Assembly: GCA_045616505.1 (NCBI GenBank)
Contig: JAZLGV010000050.1
Coordinates: 1 to 29,667 of the forward strand
DNA from: JAKSUT01 sp045616505
GTDB taxonomy: Bacteria; Cyanobacteriota; Vampirovibrionia; Gastranaerophilales; Gastranaerophilaceae
DNA length: 29,667 nucleotides
Direction: 5' to 3'
Shown here in pieces: positions 9,505 to 17,522 of the stretch. The notes beneath the pieces are model-generated. The model saw only the letters and a list, made by a program, of their open reading frames with translations. It ran no database searches and was not told where the DNA came from. Position 1 is the first letter of the stretch. Every line of letters starts with the position of its first letter. A program made the position numbers and the translations under genes.

Positions 9505-9786
9505 ATGTCTGAAGTTAGAGCAAGTCATATTTTAGTAAAATCAGAAGATGAAGCAAAAAGTTTAAGAGAAGAAATTCTTTCTGGTGCTGCATTTGAAGAT
9601 GTAGCAGCAAGAGAATCTTTATGCCCATCAGGCGCAAGAGGTGGCGATTTAGGTAACTTCGGAAAAGGTGTAATGGTTAAAGAATTTGAAGATGCTGCTT
9701 TTTCTTTAAAAGTTGGTGAAGTTTCTCAACCAGTACAAACTCAATTTGGATGGCATTTAATTGTTGTAACAGAAAAGAACGATTAG
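9505..9786 (+). CDS. Parvulin-type peptidyl-prolyl isomerase
   Basis: A 93-residue single-domain parvulin. The rotamase core is complete: RASHILVKSEDEAKSL with its His, LCPSGARGGDLGNFGKG, then VMVKEFEDAAFSLKVGEVS and FGWHLIVV with the closing His. There is no signal peptide, so it is cytoplasmic, like E. coli PpiC or Pin1-type single domains. I chose ATG 9505 because AGGAG at 9492-9496 lies 8 bases ahead; a GTG at 9496 in the same frame overlaps that ribosome binding site and is rejected. A TATAAT at 9453-9458 could be the promoter -10. The aminopeptidase gene starts 4 bases after its stop. Acting on Xaa-Pro bonds, it is a plausible partner for an Xaa-Pro aminopeptidase, but this is a loose link. 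Confidence 0.93.
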   Translation: MSEVRASHILVKSEDEAKSLREEILSGAAFEDVAARESLCPSGARGGDLGNFGKGVMVKEFEDAAFSLKVGEVSQPVQTQFGWHLIVVTEKND

Positions 9787-9790
9787 TTTT

Positions 9791-11365
9791 ATGAATGACA
9801 TAATTGTAAAAACAAGAAAATTTTTGAAAGATAATAATTTTGATTATTTGCTTGTGAATTCTACAAATGAATATTTAGCAGAATATAGTGATTTGAAAGA
9901 AAATTCACGATATATTTTGACGGGTTTTTCTGGCTCTTGCGGAGATGCCTTGTTGACAGAAAAAGATTTGTATTTGTTTGTAGATGGTCGTTATCATCAG
10001 CAGGCTGACAATGAAACAAATCCTGATATTGTTTCTGTTGAAAAATTAAAAATAGGTGATACTTTTTTAGGTTCTTTAGTTGGAAAAATATCAGAAAATT
10101 CAACAATTGCAATTGTTTCTAAAAAAGTTTCAGTTAGCTTTTTTGAAGAATTTAAGAAATTAGTTTCAAAAAAGAATGTGAAAATTTGTCTTTTAGATAA
10201 TGACCCTATTTGCGATATTACAGTCGCACCAAAATCTGATAAAACACACGAAAAGGTTTATCATGATATTTCTGGGGCATCGACAGAAGAAAAAATAGCA
10301 AGTTTAAAAGCTTATTTAGAAAACAATGAAGCTCTATTAATTTCAGATTTAGAAGAAATATCTTATGTGTTGAATAAAAGAGATTTTTCAGTTCCTTATT
10401 CTTCAAAGATTAGATATGGCAAACTTCTTGTTGCATCATCAAGTTATGAATTTTTTGATGATGAAGTTACAATTCCTGATAATATAGAACATATTTTTAT
10501 GGATAAAAATAGCACAAATTTATATACTTATAATAAGTTTTCTGATAAAGCAAGAGAGTTGAGAATAAATCCAATAAAAGAATTGAAATCAATTAAAACA
10601 AGTTTTGAATTAGCACATTACAAAAGTTGTTTTAAAAAAACAGATGATACATTATATGAAATAAGAGAATTTATTGAAAATAATGATAATCTTTCTGAAG
10701 CAGATATTGCAAACAAATTAGAAGAATTGTTTAAGAAAAATGGCGCGCTTTCTTTGAGTTTTAAATCGATTGTTGCAATAGATAAAAATTCAGCATTAGC
10801 TCATTATTCAAAAAGTTCACCAAATGAAATTTTGAAAGATGGTTCTTTAGTTTTAATTGATTGTGGTGCATATTATGACGGTGGTTATGCGACAGATGCC
10901 ACAAGAGTTTTTGTAAAAGGAAATCCAACTGCACTTCAAAAAGAAGTTTATACTATTGTTTTGAAAGGATTTTTGAAAGCAATAAATTATAAAATAAAAG
11001 AAAATGCAACAGGGTATATGATAGATGCTGCAGCAAGAAAAGTTTTGAACGCAGATAAACGTGATGGTTTTGAATTTTCTCATTCATTAGGTCACGGTAT
11101 AGGAATTAGTGTTCATGAAAATCCGCCAAGTTTGTCACCTTCAAAATTGGCAAAAAGCCCATTAGTACCAAATATGTGTTTTACAATTGAACCAGGGCTT
11201 TATAATCCAAATTATTTTGGTGTGAGATTAGAAAATTCTTGTTATTTAGATAAAAGTATGACAATAAAATCTTTTTCTGATATGTGTTTTGAAGAAAAAT
11301 TGATTAATTTTGATATGCTTACATCAACAGAAAAACGACAATTAAAAGCTTTTAAGGTTTTATAA
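9791..11365 (+). CDS. pepP: M24-family metallopeptidase (Xaa-Pro aminopeptidase)
   Basis: A 524-residue two-part creatinase-type protein. The N-terminal region (about 1-265) contains the VDGRYHQQADNE segment typical of aminopeptidase P. The pita-bread catalytic domain (about 270-500) has all five metal ligands: Asp357 (LIDCGAYYDGG), Asp369 (ATDATRVF), His435 (LGHGIGISVHENP), Glu467 (FTIEPGLY) and Glu481 (VRLENS), plus the substrate-side His338 (ALAHYS) and His442. It removes N-terminal residues before proline. Length and the long middle region resemble the larger cytosolic APP1-like group more than the 440-residue E. coli PepP. It starts 4 bases after the parvulin stop with little ribosome binding site, and its stop directly abuts the next ATG. 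Confidence 0.9.
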   Translation: MNDIIVKTRKFLKDNNFDYLLVNSTNEYLAEYSDLKENSRYILTGFSGSCGDALLTEKDLYLFVDGRYHQQADNETNPDIVSVEKLKIGDTFLGSLVGKISENSTIAIVSKKVSVSFFEEFKKLVSKKNVKICLLDNDPICDITVAPKSDKTHEKVYHDISGASTEEKIASLKAYLENNEALLISDLEEISYVLNKRDFSVPYSSKIRYGKLLVASSSYEFFDDEVTIPDNIEHIFMDKNSTNLYTYNKFSDKARELRINPIKELKSIKTSFELAHYKSCFKKTDDTLYEIREFIENNDNLSEADIANKLEELFKKNGALSLSFKSIVAIDKNSALAHYSKSSPNEILKDGSLVLIDCGAYYDGGYATDATRVFVKGNPTALQKEVYTIVLKGFLKAINYKIKENATGYMIDAAARKVLNADKRDGFEFSHSLGHGIGISVHENPPSLSPSKLAKSPLVPNMCFTIEPGLYNPNYFGVRLENSCYLDKSMTIKSFSDMCFEEKLINFDMLTSTEKRQLKAFKVL

Positions 11366-12127
11366 ATGACTCAGATAGAAATTACAAGTTTATCGAACGA
11401 ATTGATAAAAGAAACTGTAAAATTGCAACAAAAAAAATATCGTGTGCAAACAGGTAAATTTTTGTTGGAAGGCAGAAAATGTGTTGAAGAAGCATTGTTG
11501 TCTGGGATAAAACTTGAGAGTCTTTTTATTGATAAAAATTCTGATTTAGTTGAAGTTTTTAAAGATGTTTGCGATATCGTTTTGACAGGGGAGCCAGTTC
11601 TAAAAAAAATTTCTACAACAGAGTCAGCACCTGAAATTGTAGCAGTCGGTTTTCAAAAAGAAACAAAAATAGAAGATGTTGTAAATGCTAAAAAAGTTTT
11701 ATTACTTGAAAATATTAAAGATGCAGGAAATTTAGGAACGATATTAAGAACATCAAAGGCTTTTGGTGTTGATGGTGTTATTTTGTTTGGTGATACGATA
11801 GATTTATATAATCCTAAATGCGTGCGTTCGGCAGTAGGAAATTTATGGAAACTACCTGTTTTATGCGTTAAAGATTTTGAGTTTTTGAAAAATCAATTTG
11901 CAGATTATGAAAGAGTTGCGACACTTCCTGTAGGTGAAAATGTTGTAAATTTAAAAGATTATAAAAATAAAGAAAGAGTCTTGTTGATGTTTGGTTCAGA
12001 AGCAGATGGGCTTTCAGAAGAGTTAAAATCTTTCGCTACAAAAAATGTTACGATAGAAATGGATGATGCGGTTGAATCATTGAATTTGGCAGTATCTGTG
12101 GCTGTTATTTTGTACCATCTAGTTTAG
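11366..12127 (+). CDS. SpoU/TrmH-family RNA 2'-O-methyltransferase
   Basis: A 253-residue SPOUT methyltransferase. An N-terminal substrate-binding domain (about 1-85, including GKFLLEGRKCVEEAL) precedes the knotted domain. The three SPOUT motifs are clear: NIKDAGNLGTILRTSKAFG (Asn and Arg of motif 1), LMFGSEADGLSEE (motif 2) and ESLNLAVSVAVILY (motif 3, the SAM-binding knot). Family members methylate ribose in 23S rRNA (RlmB) or tRNA (TrmH); I cannot tell which target applies here. Its ATG begins on the base after the aminopeptidase stop, so it is co-translated with it. No terminator is visible in the following 100 bases. Confidence 0.92.
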   Translation: MTQIEITSLSNELIKETVKLQQKKYRVQTGKFLLEGRKCVEEALLSGIKLESLFIDKNSDLVEVFKDVCDIVLTGEPVLKKISTTESAPEIVAVGFQKETKIEDVVNAKKVLLLENIKDAGNLGTILRTSKAFGVDGVILFGDTIDLYNPKCVRSAVGNLWKLPVLCVKDFEFLKNQFADYERVATLPVGENVVNLKDYKNKERVLLMFGSEADGLSEELKSFATKNVTIEMDDAVESLNLAVSVAVILYHLV

Positions 12128-12190
12128 ATGTAGTAATTTAAAAAATAAATATCCTCAATTTAGATGATGAATATAAATCTTAGCATGTTG

Positions 12191-12213
12191 TAATCTATGT
12201 ATGTAATAGATTA
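12191..12213. repeat. 8-bp inverted repeat upstream of the fliJ operon
   Basis: TAATCTAT (12191-12198) and ATAGATTA (12206-12213) are perfect complements around a 7-base spacer, 58 bases before the fliJ start. It is the right size for a dimeric regulator site, or a small leader hairpin. No sigma28 consensus is recognisable next to it. Confidence 0.5.
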
Positions 12214-12270
12214 TGCAGTTTTTGTGTGCATTTTTCAAAAATTGCGTTGGACTATTCGGGAGAGGTAAAA

Positions 12271-12723
12271 TTGAAAAAGTTTTCATTCAGGCTACAAACT
12301 GTGCTTGAACTAAGAGAAAAAACACTTGATGAAAAGCGTAAAAAAATGGCAGAAGTCGTTGCAGCTTTGAATGAAAGACTAGATTATCTCAAAAAATTGA
12401 AAACTAAATATAACGAAACTCAAAGTAGTTTGGAATATTTATATTCAGAAGGACATGAATTAAATATTCAAGAAGTTACAGGGTATAAAAATTATCTTGG
12501 TTCTTTGTCAAACGATATGGCTAACGAAAGTATGTTTATTCAAAAACTGAATGAGTTATTAAGATTGAAACAACTTGAAGTTACAGATGCTTTGAAGGAC
12601 GTTAAGGTTTTAGAAAAATTAAAAGAAACACAAGAAAAGCGATTTTATGAAAATGTTGCTTATATGGAAGCAAAAGAAATTGATGATATCGCAACAACAA
12701 GATATAAAAGAGCTTGTGTGTAG
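12271..12723 (+). CDS. fliJ: Flagellar export protein FliJ
   Basis: A 150-residue, almost entirely coiled-coil protein. FliJ acts as a chaperone escort and stalk-like subunit of the flagellar export ATPase. The diagnostic N-terminus is KKFSFRLQTVLELREKT, the F-x-FRLQ-x-VLELR pattern of the family, followed by two long charged helices with heptad Leu spacing. I place the start at TTG 12271, because GAGG at 12262-12265 is 5 bases ahead and the family pattern begins directly there; an in-frame GTG at 12226 would add 15 residues without a ribosome binding site. It opens the run fliJ-fliK-flgD-flgE. fliK starts 15 bases after its stop. FliI, its usual partner and neighbour, is not in the window. 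Confidence 0.85.
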   Translation: MKKFSFRLQTVLELREKTLDEKRKKMAEVVAALNERLDYLKKLKTKYNETQSSLEYLYSEGHELNIQEVTGYKNYLGSLSNDMANESMFIQKLNELLRLKQLEVTDALKDVKVLEKLKETQEKRFYENVAYMEAKEIDDIATTRYKRACV

Positions 12724-12738
12724 AGAAAAAGAGGAAAG

Positions 12739-14625
12739 ATGTTAGCAACTCCAATAATTGAAGTAAATAAAAATGTAAATTTGAATGTAGCAAAAACTAC
12801 TCCAAATAATGCTGCTTCAACTATGTCAAATGATTTTGCAAATGTTTATGACACTGCAAAAGAATCATTAAGACAGGCTGATACATCAAATTCTGCAAAG
12901 AATACTGAAGTAAAGAAAACTTCTGAAAAAACAGAAAATAAAACAGTTGATAATACTGTAAATAACGAAAATAAAAATGTAGAGTATAAAAACGAAGTTG
13001 AAAATTCTTCTTCAAAAGTAGAACAAGATAATTCTCAAAATCAACCAAAAAATAATGATAATTCAGAACAAAATGCACAATCTGAAACAGAGATAGAAGT
13101 GGTTGATAATACAGAAGTTGAAGAATTAGAAGTTCCTGTTTTAGAAAATGTAGAAGATATAAATTTAAAAGAAATATTGTTAGCAGAAGCTAAAACAAAT
13201 GAAGCAGAACAAATTAATTTAAAAGTTCAAGAAAGAAATACAGAAATCACTTCAATTGATGAAAAAGTAAAATTGAATAAAGTTTCAATGGAAAAAGTTG
13301 ATATAGCATTAAATGAACAAACTAAAGAAATGTCAGAAAATAATTCTGCATTAAAATTAAGAGATGTTACTTCAACAACTGTAATTGAAAATTCAGCAGA
13401 AGTTGATACTGAAAATCTTGAAACTTTGAAAAATGTTGATAAAAATTTAATTCAAGAAAATGTTAAAAATACTGATGCAAAAACAGTAATGCCAAAAACT
13501 CAAGTAGTGGAAAAACAAGCAAATACAACTGTTGATGTTTCAGATATTGTTGAAGTTGAACCAAAAATAGAAACTGAAACAGAACAAAATCAAAAAATTA
13601 ATGTGAAAGTTTCAGAAGATGTTAAATTGGATACTGCGGATGCTAAAAAGAATTCAAACGCAGTAGAAAATCTAACTCCAAAAACTTCTTTAACTCAAGA
13701 AAAAGCTGATGATTTAGATGTTGAAGTTACTAATGTTCAAAAAACAAGTTCAACAATTGCAAATTCAAAAAATGCAAATAATACAAATAATTCAGGTTCT
13801 GAAAATTACAATGAACAAGCTCAAAACCAAGCTCAAGGTCAAAATAAAGTAGAAGAACCAAGACATGAAAAAGTAAAATTTGCACAAAATTTGCAAGACC
13901 AAACTGCAAAATTAAATATTCAATATTCAGAGCCGGTTACAAATTTAAATGAACAAGTTGCAACAGTTTCAAATAATATTGAAACTCAAAATGCAGATAA
14001 TGTTCAAATTCAATTTGATACAACAGCAAAACCTGTAATGAATACACAGCAAGTTAATCAAACTCAAGCAACACAACAATTCCAAATGCCAAAACAAATT
14101 TCAGATACTGAAATCTTATCTCAAGTAAATAAACAAATGGAAGGAAAACTTGTAGAAGATAAAGGTATAACAAAAATAAATATGGTTTTACGTCCCGAAA
14201 ACTTGGGTAAATTACAACTTGAATTGATTAATTCAAAAGAAGGTTTAATTGCAAGCTTTACGGCTGAAAATAACGATGTGAAATTTATCTTGGAAAAACA
14301 TTTGAGCAATTTGCGTGATACTTTGGCAGAACAAGGTGTAAATGTAAATAACATTAATGTAAAAGTTGCTGCAACTGAAAAACAAGATAATATGTTTCAG
14401 TTTGATGAACAAAATCCAAATAATGGACAAACAAATCAACAAAATCCAGAAGAAAAATCACAAAAGACAAAAAATGATAGTGAAATTTTAATGTCGGATG
14501 ATTTTGATTATGAAGAAGAAATGGAACAAGAACAAATTGTTTCAAACATAATACAAGAAGAACGACTAGTGGGAAATAAATCGCCACTAGATATATACAA
14601 AGGGCAAGTGAATTTAGCAATCTAA
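12739..14625 (+). CDS. fliK: Flagellar hook-length control protein FliK
   Basis: A 628-residue protein of the FliK type. About 450 N-terminal residues are disordered and rich in Asn, Lys, Glu, Thr and Gln with few aromatics, the expected secreted ruler. The C-terminal Flg_hook domain lies at about 455-560 and has the conserved core MVLRPENLGKLQLELINSKE followed by LEKHLSNLRDTLAEQGVNVN. FliK is exported during hook assembly and switches export specificity through FlhB at the final hook length. It is longer than the roughly 405-residue Salmonella protein, and ruler length generally tracks hook length. GAGGAA lies just ahead of the ATG. The last 50 residues are acidic. Confidence 0.9.
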   Translation: MLATPIIEVNKNVNLNVAKTTPNNAASTMSNDFANVYDTAKESLRQADTSNSAKNTEVKKTSEKTENKTVDNTVNNENKNVEYKNEVENSSSKVEQDNSQNQPKNNDNSEQNAQSETEIEVVDNTEVEELEVPVLENVEDINLKEILLAEAKTNEAEQINLKVQERNTEITSIDEKVKLNKVSMEKVDIALNEQTKEMSENNSALKLRDVTSTTVIENSAEVDTENLETLKNVDKNLIQENVKNTDAKTVMPKTQVVEKQANTTVDVSDIVEVEPKIETETEQNQKINVKVSEDVKLDTADAKKNSNAVENLTPKTSLTQEKADDLDVEVTNVQKTSSTIANSKNANNTNNSGSENYNEQAQNQAQGQNKVEEPRHEKVKFAQNLQDQTAKLNIQYSEPVTNLNEQVATVSNNIETQNADNVQIQFDTTAKPVMNTQQVNQTQATQQFQMPKQISDTEILSQVNKQMEGKLVEDKGITKINMVLRPENLGKLQLELINSKEGLIASFTAENNDVKFILEKHLSNLRDTLAEQGVNVNNINVKVAATEKQDNMFQFDEQNPNNGQTNQQNPEEKSQKTKNDSEILMSDDFDYEEEMEQEQIVSNIIQEERLVGNKSPLDIYKGQVNLAI

Positions 14626-14644
14626 GGAAATTCGGAGGAGAAAA

Positions 14645-15094
14645 ATGTCAACAATTTCTGAACAAATATCAATGATGAAATCATATACAGAATATACTAA
14701 AGCTGGTGAAGAACATGTAACTGGTCTTGCATCAACTGAATTGACATCAACAGAATTTTTAGACTTGATGATGAAACAATATGAATACCAAGATCCAATG
14801 GAACCAATGGATAACTCAGATATGGTTTCTCAACAATGTCAATTCTCACAATTACAAACAACTCAAGAAATGAGTGAAAATATAGCATCAAGTAATGCAG
14901 TATCACAAGCCTTGTCTTTGGTAGGAAAAGGTGTTGTTCTTTCTAACCCTGATAATCCTACAGAATATATTTCAGGTATGGTAGATGCAGCATATATCGA
15001 TGGTGCAAATTCTTGTATTACAGTAGATGGAAAAGATTATCCGCTAAAATACTTGCAATACGCATACGATGTGGATAAAACAACAGTTAATTAG
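14645..15094 (+). CDS. flgD: Flagellar hook-capping protein FlgD (short form)
   Basis: A 149-residue FlgD. It has the conserved N-terminal segment with TEFLDLMMKQYEYQDPMEPM then MVSQQCQFSQLQTTQEM, corresponding to the FLxLLxxQLxxQDPxxPxx signature. A short domain follows (LVGKGVVLSNPDN...SGMVDAAY...VDGKDYPLKYLQ). FlgD caps the growing hook so that FlgE can polymerise. Most FlgD proteins are about 220 residues or more and carry a Tudor-like plus Fn3-like hook-cap region; here the Fn3-like insert appears absent. A strong GGAGGAG lies 4 bases before the ATG, and the 17-base block from 14634 (GGAGGAGAAAAATGTCA) recurs exactly at flgE. flgE follows after 57 bases. Confidence 0.9.
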   Translation: MSTISEQISMMKSYTEYTKAGEEHVTGLASTELTSTEFLDLMMKQYEYQDPMEPMDNSDMVSQQCQFSQLQTTQEMSENIASSNAVSQALSLVGKGVVLSNPDNPTEYISGMVDAAYIDGANSCITVDGKDYPLKYLQYAYDVDKTTVN

Positions 15095-15151
15095 TAAAAC
15101 AAGAAAGTAAAACAAATTTAATAACTAGACATATAAATTAGGAGGAGAAAA

Positions 15152-16540
15152 ATGTCACAAGCACTTTATACATCAATGAGTGGTATAAATACAGCTTCGC
15201 AACAAATTGAGGTAATCGCAAACAACGTAGCGAACATCAATACAACGGCTTTCAAAGCTTCATCAGTAAACTTTGCCGATGTATATTCAACTACAATATC
15301 TTATGGTTCAGTTGCATCAGGAAGAACAGGGGGTACAAACCCAATTCAAATCGGTGTAGGTGTAAAAACAAGTGCAATTACAAAAGACTTCTCAAATGGT
15401 TCTGCTGTATCAACAGGTAAATCAACAGATTTGATGATTCAAGGTAAAGGTTTCTTTACTGTAAAATCAGCAGATAACGAAATTTTCTATACAAGAGCAG
15501 GAGATTTTTCTTGGGATAACAAAGGTAACTTAGTAACTTCAGCTGGTTATAAAGTTATGGGTACTGATTCAATCTTTTCTACAAGTACATCTCCAAACCA
15601 ACCAACAGTATATGTTCCATCTTCATTGATTTCAGTTGTAGGTGGTAACTCAAATATTGGTTCACGTAATGTTGCTGACTTGAACGGTTTAGATACAAAC
15701 ATCACATCAGGTTCATTTACAGTTGTTTTAAACAATACCGATGGTACAACAACTCCTGTTACAGTATCATTAACAGACGCAAACTTAGCTAGTGATGTTG
15801 ATACTATGGTTGGTGTAATCAGTGGACAACTTTCAGCACAAGGTGTTACTTGCGAAGTTGGTTCAGGTGATACAGCTGGTCAAATCGTATTTAAAATCGG
15901 TGATCCTACAACTGTAAAAAGTTTGAGCTTTGGTGCATCAGGTGATACTTCAAACTTCATTACTGCAACTGATATCGGTAACTCAGTTTTAGATCCTGCT
16001 ACAAGCACATATAAAACAAAAGTTTTGGATTATTCTTGTAGTATCACAGACGTAACTTCAGCTGCTGAAGCAACTTCTGTAAACAGTATTACAATCAACC
16101 AAGATGGTTCAATCCAATCTACATATCAAAATGGTGATACTTTATCTGTTCAATTAAAAGCAGATGGTCAAACTTATGAATTTGTTTATACAACAGCAGA
16201 AGGTGTTGCTATTTCTGGTGAATCTTTGTCAGTAAACCAAAACGTAGCAGTTCCTGCAAACTATGTAATACAAATGGCAACAGTTACAAACCAAGATGGT
16301 TTGCTATCAGTTGGTTCAAACCTTTTTGAAGCAGGTCCAAACTCAGGTACAATTACTTACACAGTAGGTAATAATATGGGTGCTGGTGCTATTTCATCAG
16401 GTTATTTGGAATCTTCTAACGTGGATTTATCAGAAGAATTATCAAATATGATTTTGGCACAACGTGCAGTTCAAGCAAATTCACGTGTGTTCACAACAAC
16501 AAGTGATGTTCTTCAAACAATTACTCAAATGGGTAGATAA
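15152..16540 (+). CDS. flgE: Flagellar hook protein FlgE
   Basis: A 462-residue axial protein. The N-terminus (ALYTSMSGINTASQQIEVIA then NNVANINTTAFKAS) is the rod/hook D0 signature. The C-terminus has the partner helix (YLESSNVDLSEELSNMILAQ then RAVQANSRVFTTTSDVLQTI). Between them LMIQGKGFF and YTRAGDFSWDNKGNLVTSAGY are the standard FlgE/F/G core. The Ser/Thr-rich middle (about 150-370) forms the surface domains. Length fits FlgE rather than FlgF/FlgG (about 260). The context after FlgD and FliK supports hook. Its leader repeats the flgD initiation sequence exactly. Base composition is less AT-rich than its neighbours, as often seen in highly expressed structural genes. No canonical terminator follows; two hairpins without U tracts do. 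Confidence 0.93.
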   Translation: MSQALYTSMSGINTASQQIEVIANNVANINTTAFKASSVNFADVYSTTISYGSVASGRTGGTNPIQIGVGVKTSAITKDFSNGSAVSTGKSTDLMIQGKGFFTVKSADNEIFYTRAGDFSWDNKGNLVTSAGYKVMGTDSIFSTSTSPNQPTVYVPSSLISVVGGNSNIGSRNVADLNGLDTNITSGSFTVVLNNTDGTTTPVTVSLTDANLASDVDTMVGVISGQLSAQGVTCEVGSGDTAGQIVFKIGDPTTVKSLSFGASGDTSNFITATDIGNSVLDPATSTYKTKVLDYSCSITDVTSAAEATSVNSITINQDGSIQSTYQNGDTLSVQLKADGQTYEFVYTTAEGVAISGESLSVNQNVAVPANYVIQMATVTNQDGLLSVGSNLFEAGPNSGTITYTVGNNMGAGAISSGYLESSNVDLSEELSNMILAQRAVQANSRVFTTTSDVLQTITQMGR

Positions 16541-16561
16541 TAAGTTTCTTTGACCTGTAAG

Positions 16562-16620
16562 GTAAAAACGGATTTTTACTAGCGTCATGTTTTTGCTCGG
16601 AGCATAAAAGAACATGACGC
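16562..16620 (+). other. Two tandem hairpins after flgE
   Basis: The first is GTAAAAA (16562-16568), loop CGGA, TTTTTAC (16573-16579). The second is longer: GCGTCATGTT (16582-16591) pairs with 16611-16620 and encloses an inner TGCT/AGCA stem (16594-16597 with 16601-16604). Neither is followed by a T run, so they are not standard terminators. They could be an mRNA 3'-end stabiliser, a processing site, or part of a small RNA. Confidence 0.6.
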
Positions 16621-16752
16621 AGGCAGGGCAAATATTTTAAGGATTTTAATATTGTTAAGAAATGTTAAAAGGTATAAAAACTCTTGAACTCATGTCTGCT
16701 CATGGTTTTGGGGGGATTTTGAAAAACCAAAAATGGTATTGAAATCAAATAT
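16621..16752 (+). other. Rest of the 287-base flgE-yggS intergenic region
   Basis: No open reading frame with a ribosome binding site. It contains a run of six G after GGTTTT (16704-16715) with AAAACC partly complementary downstream, and CTCATGT (16689-16695) is the inverted complement of ACATGAG (16761-16767). I recognise no known RNA family here. Confidence 0.35.
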
Positions 16753-16781
16753 TTGTCTAAACATGAGAGATGAATTATAAT
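16753..16781 (+). promoter_or_regulatory. Promoter of yggS-sepF
   Basis: TTGTCT at 16753-16758 and a perfect TATAAT at 16776-16781 are exactly 17 bases apart. Transcription would begin near 16788, about 40 bases before the yggS ATG. Confidence 0.7.
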
Positions 16782-16791
16782 TAATATACGT

Positions 16792-16806
16792 TCCGTTTGA
16801 AACGGA
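16792..16806. promoter_or_regulatory. 15-bp palindrome just after the yggS transcription start
   Basis: TCCGTTT, a central G, then AAACGGA is a perfect dyad. It lies about 4 bases beyond the predicted start of transcription, where a repressor would block the promoter. It is GC-richer than its surroundings. The one-base centre makes an RNA hairpin less likely than a protein-binding site. Confidence 0.55.
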
Positions 16807-16827
16807 TTCTTGTTGAGGTAAGAAAAT

Positions 16828-17487
16828 ATGGGTAATGTAAAAGAAAATCTCTTGCGGATACAAGAAGATATTGCACCTTATACAACAAATATTATCGCAG
16901 TTACAAAATACTTTGATGAGTCAAAATTGATTGAAGCTTACGAAGCAGGGATTAGAGATTTTGGAGAGTCAAGAATACCGGAAGCTATTGATAAGATTAA
17001 TAGACTTCCTGAAAATATTCGCAAAAATTCAAAGTTTCATATGATTGGTCATTTGCAATCAAACAAAGTAAAAAAGGTTGTTGGTTTTTTTGATTATATT
17101 CATTCGGTTGATTCGGTGAAACTTGCCAAAGAAATCTCTGAAGAGGCGAAATCAAAAGGAATTGTGCAAAAGGTTTTTGTTCAAGTTAATAACGCAAATG
17201 AAGAACAAAAGTTCGGGTTTTCAAAAAGTGATATTTTTCAATCGTTTGGAGGATTGAAAAGCCTCGAAGGAATTGATATTCTAGGTATTATGAATATCGC
17301 ACCTTTTGGTGTTAGTGAAGAGGTTTTAAAGAATCTGTTTTTAGACATCAGAAATTTGCGAGATGAACTAGAAAAGACTTATAACTGCGAATTGAAAGAA
17401 CTTTCAATGGGTATGAGTTGTGATTACAAGCAAGCTGTTGAAGCAGGTGCGACAATGGTGAGAATAGGTAGAAAATTATTTCAGTAA
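16828..17487 (+). CDS. yggS: YggS/PLPBP pyridoxal-phosphate homeostasis protein
   Basis: A 219-residue single-domain PLP-binding TIM barrel. The PLP Schiff-base lysine is Lys27 in IIAVTKYF. Family markers follow: DFGESRIPEA, FHMIGHLQSNKVKKVV and, near the end, LSMGMSCDYKQAVEAGATMVRIG. It has no known catalytic activity; the family buffers PLP and affects amino-acid metabolism. The usual FGENR/yQE signature reads FGESR here, a small deviation. GAGG lies 9 bases before the ATG. sepF follows after 35 bases. The yggS-sepF order is shared with cyanobacteria and Gram-positives, where yggS sits in the division cluster. Confidence 0.95.
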   Translation: MGNVKENLLRIQEDIAPYTTNIIAVTKYFDESKLIEAYEAGIRDFGESRIPEAIDKINRLPENIRKNSKFHMIGHLQSNKVKKVVGFFDYIHSVDSVKLAKEISEEAKSKGIVQKVFVQVNNANEEQKFGFSKSDIFQSFGGLKSLEGIDILGIMNIAPFGVSEEVLKNLFLDIRNLRDELEKTYNCELKELSMGMSCDYKQAVEAGATMVRIGRKLFQ

Positions 17488-17522
17488 GAAAAAAGTAAAA
17501 TTAAAATTTGGAGGAAAGATAA

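Noticed and set aside
12226..12270. GTG start adding 15 residues to FliJ
   Set aside because: No ribosome binding site, and the FliJ family pattern begins directly at TTG 12271, which has GAGG five bases ahead.
12821..14620. Several open frames antisense to fliK
   Set aside because: Leu/Tyr/Phe-rich shadows produced by the A-rich low-complexity fliK coding strand; no ribosome binding sites or recognisable domains.
16541..16790. 6S RNA, SRP RNA or tRNA in the flgE-yggS gap
   Set aside because: No conserved bubble, SRP tetraloop core or cloverleaf could be recognised.
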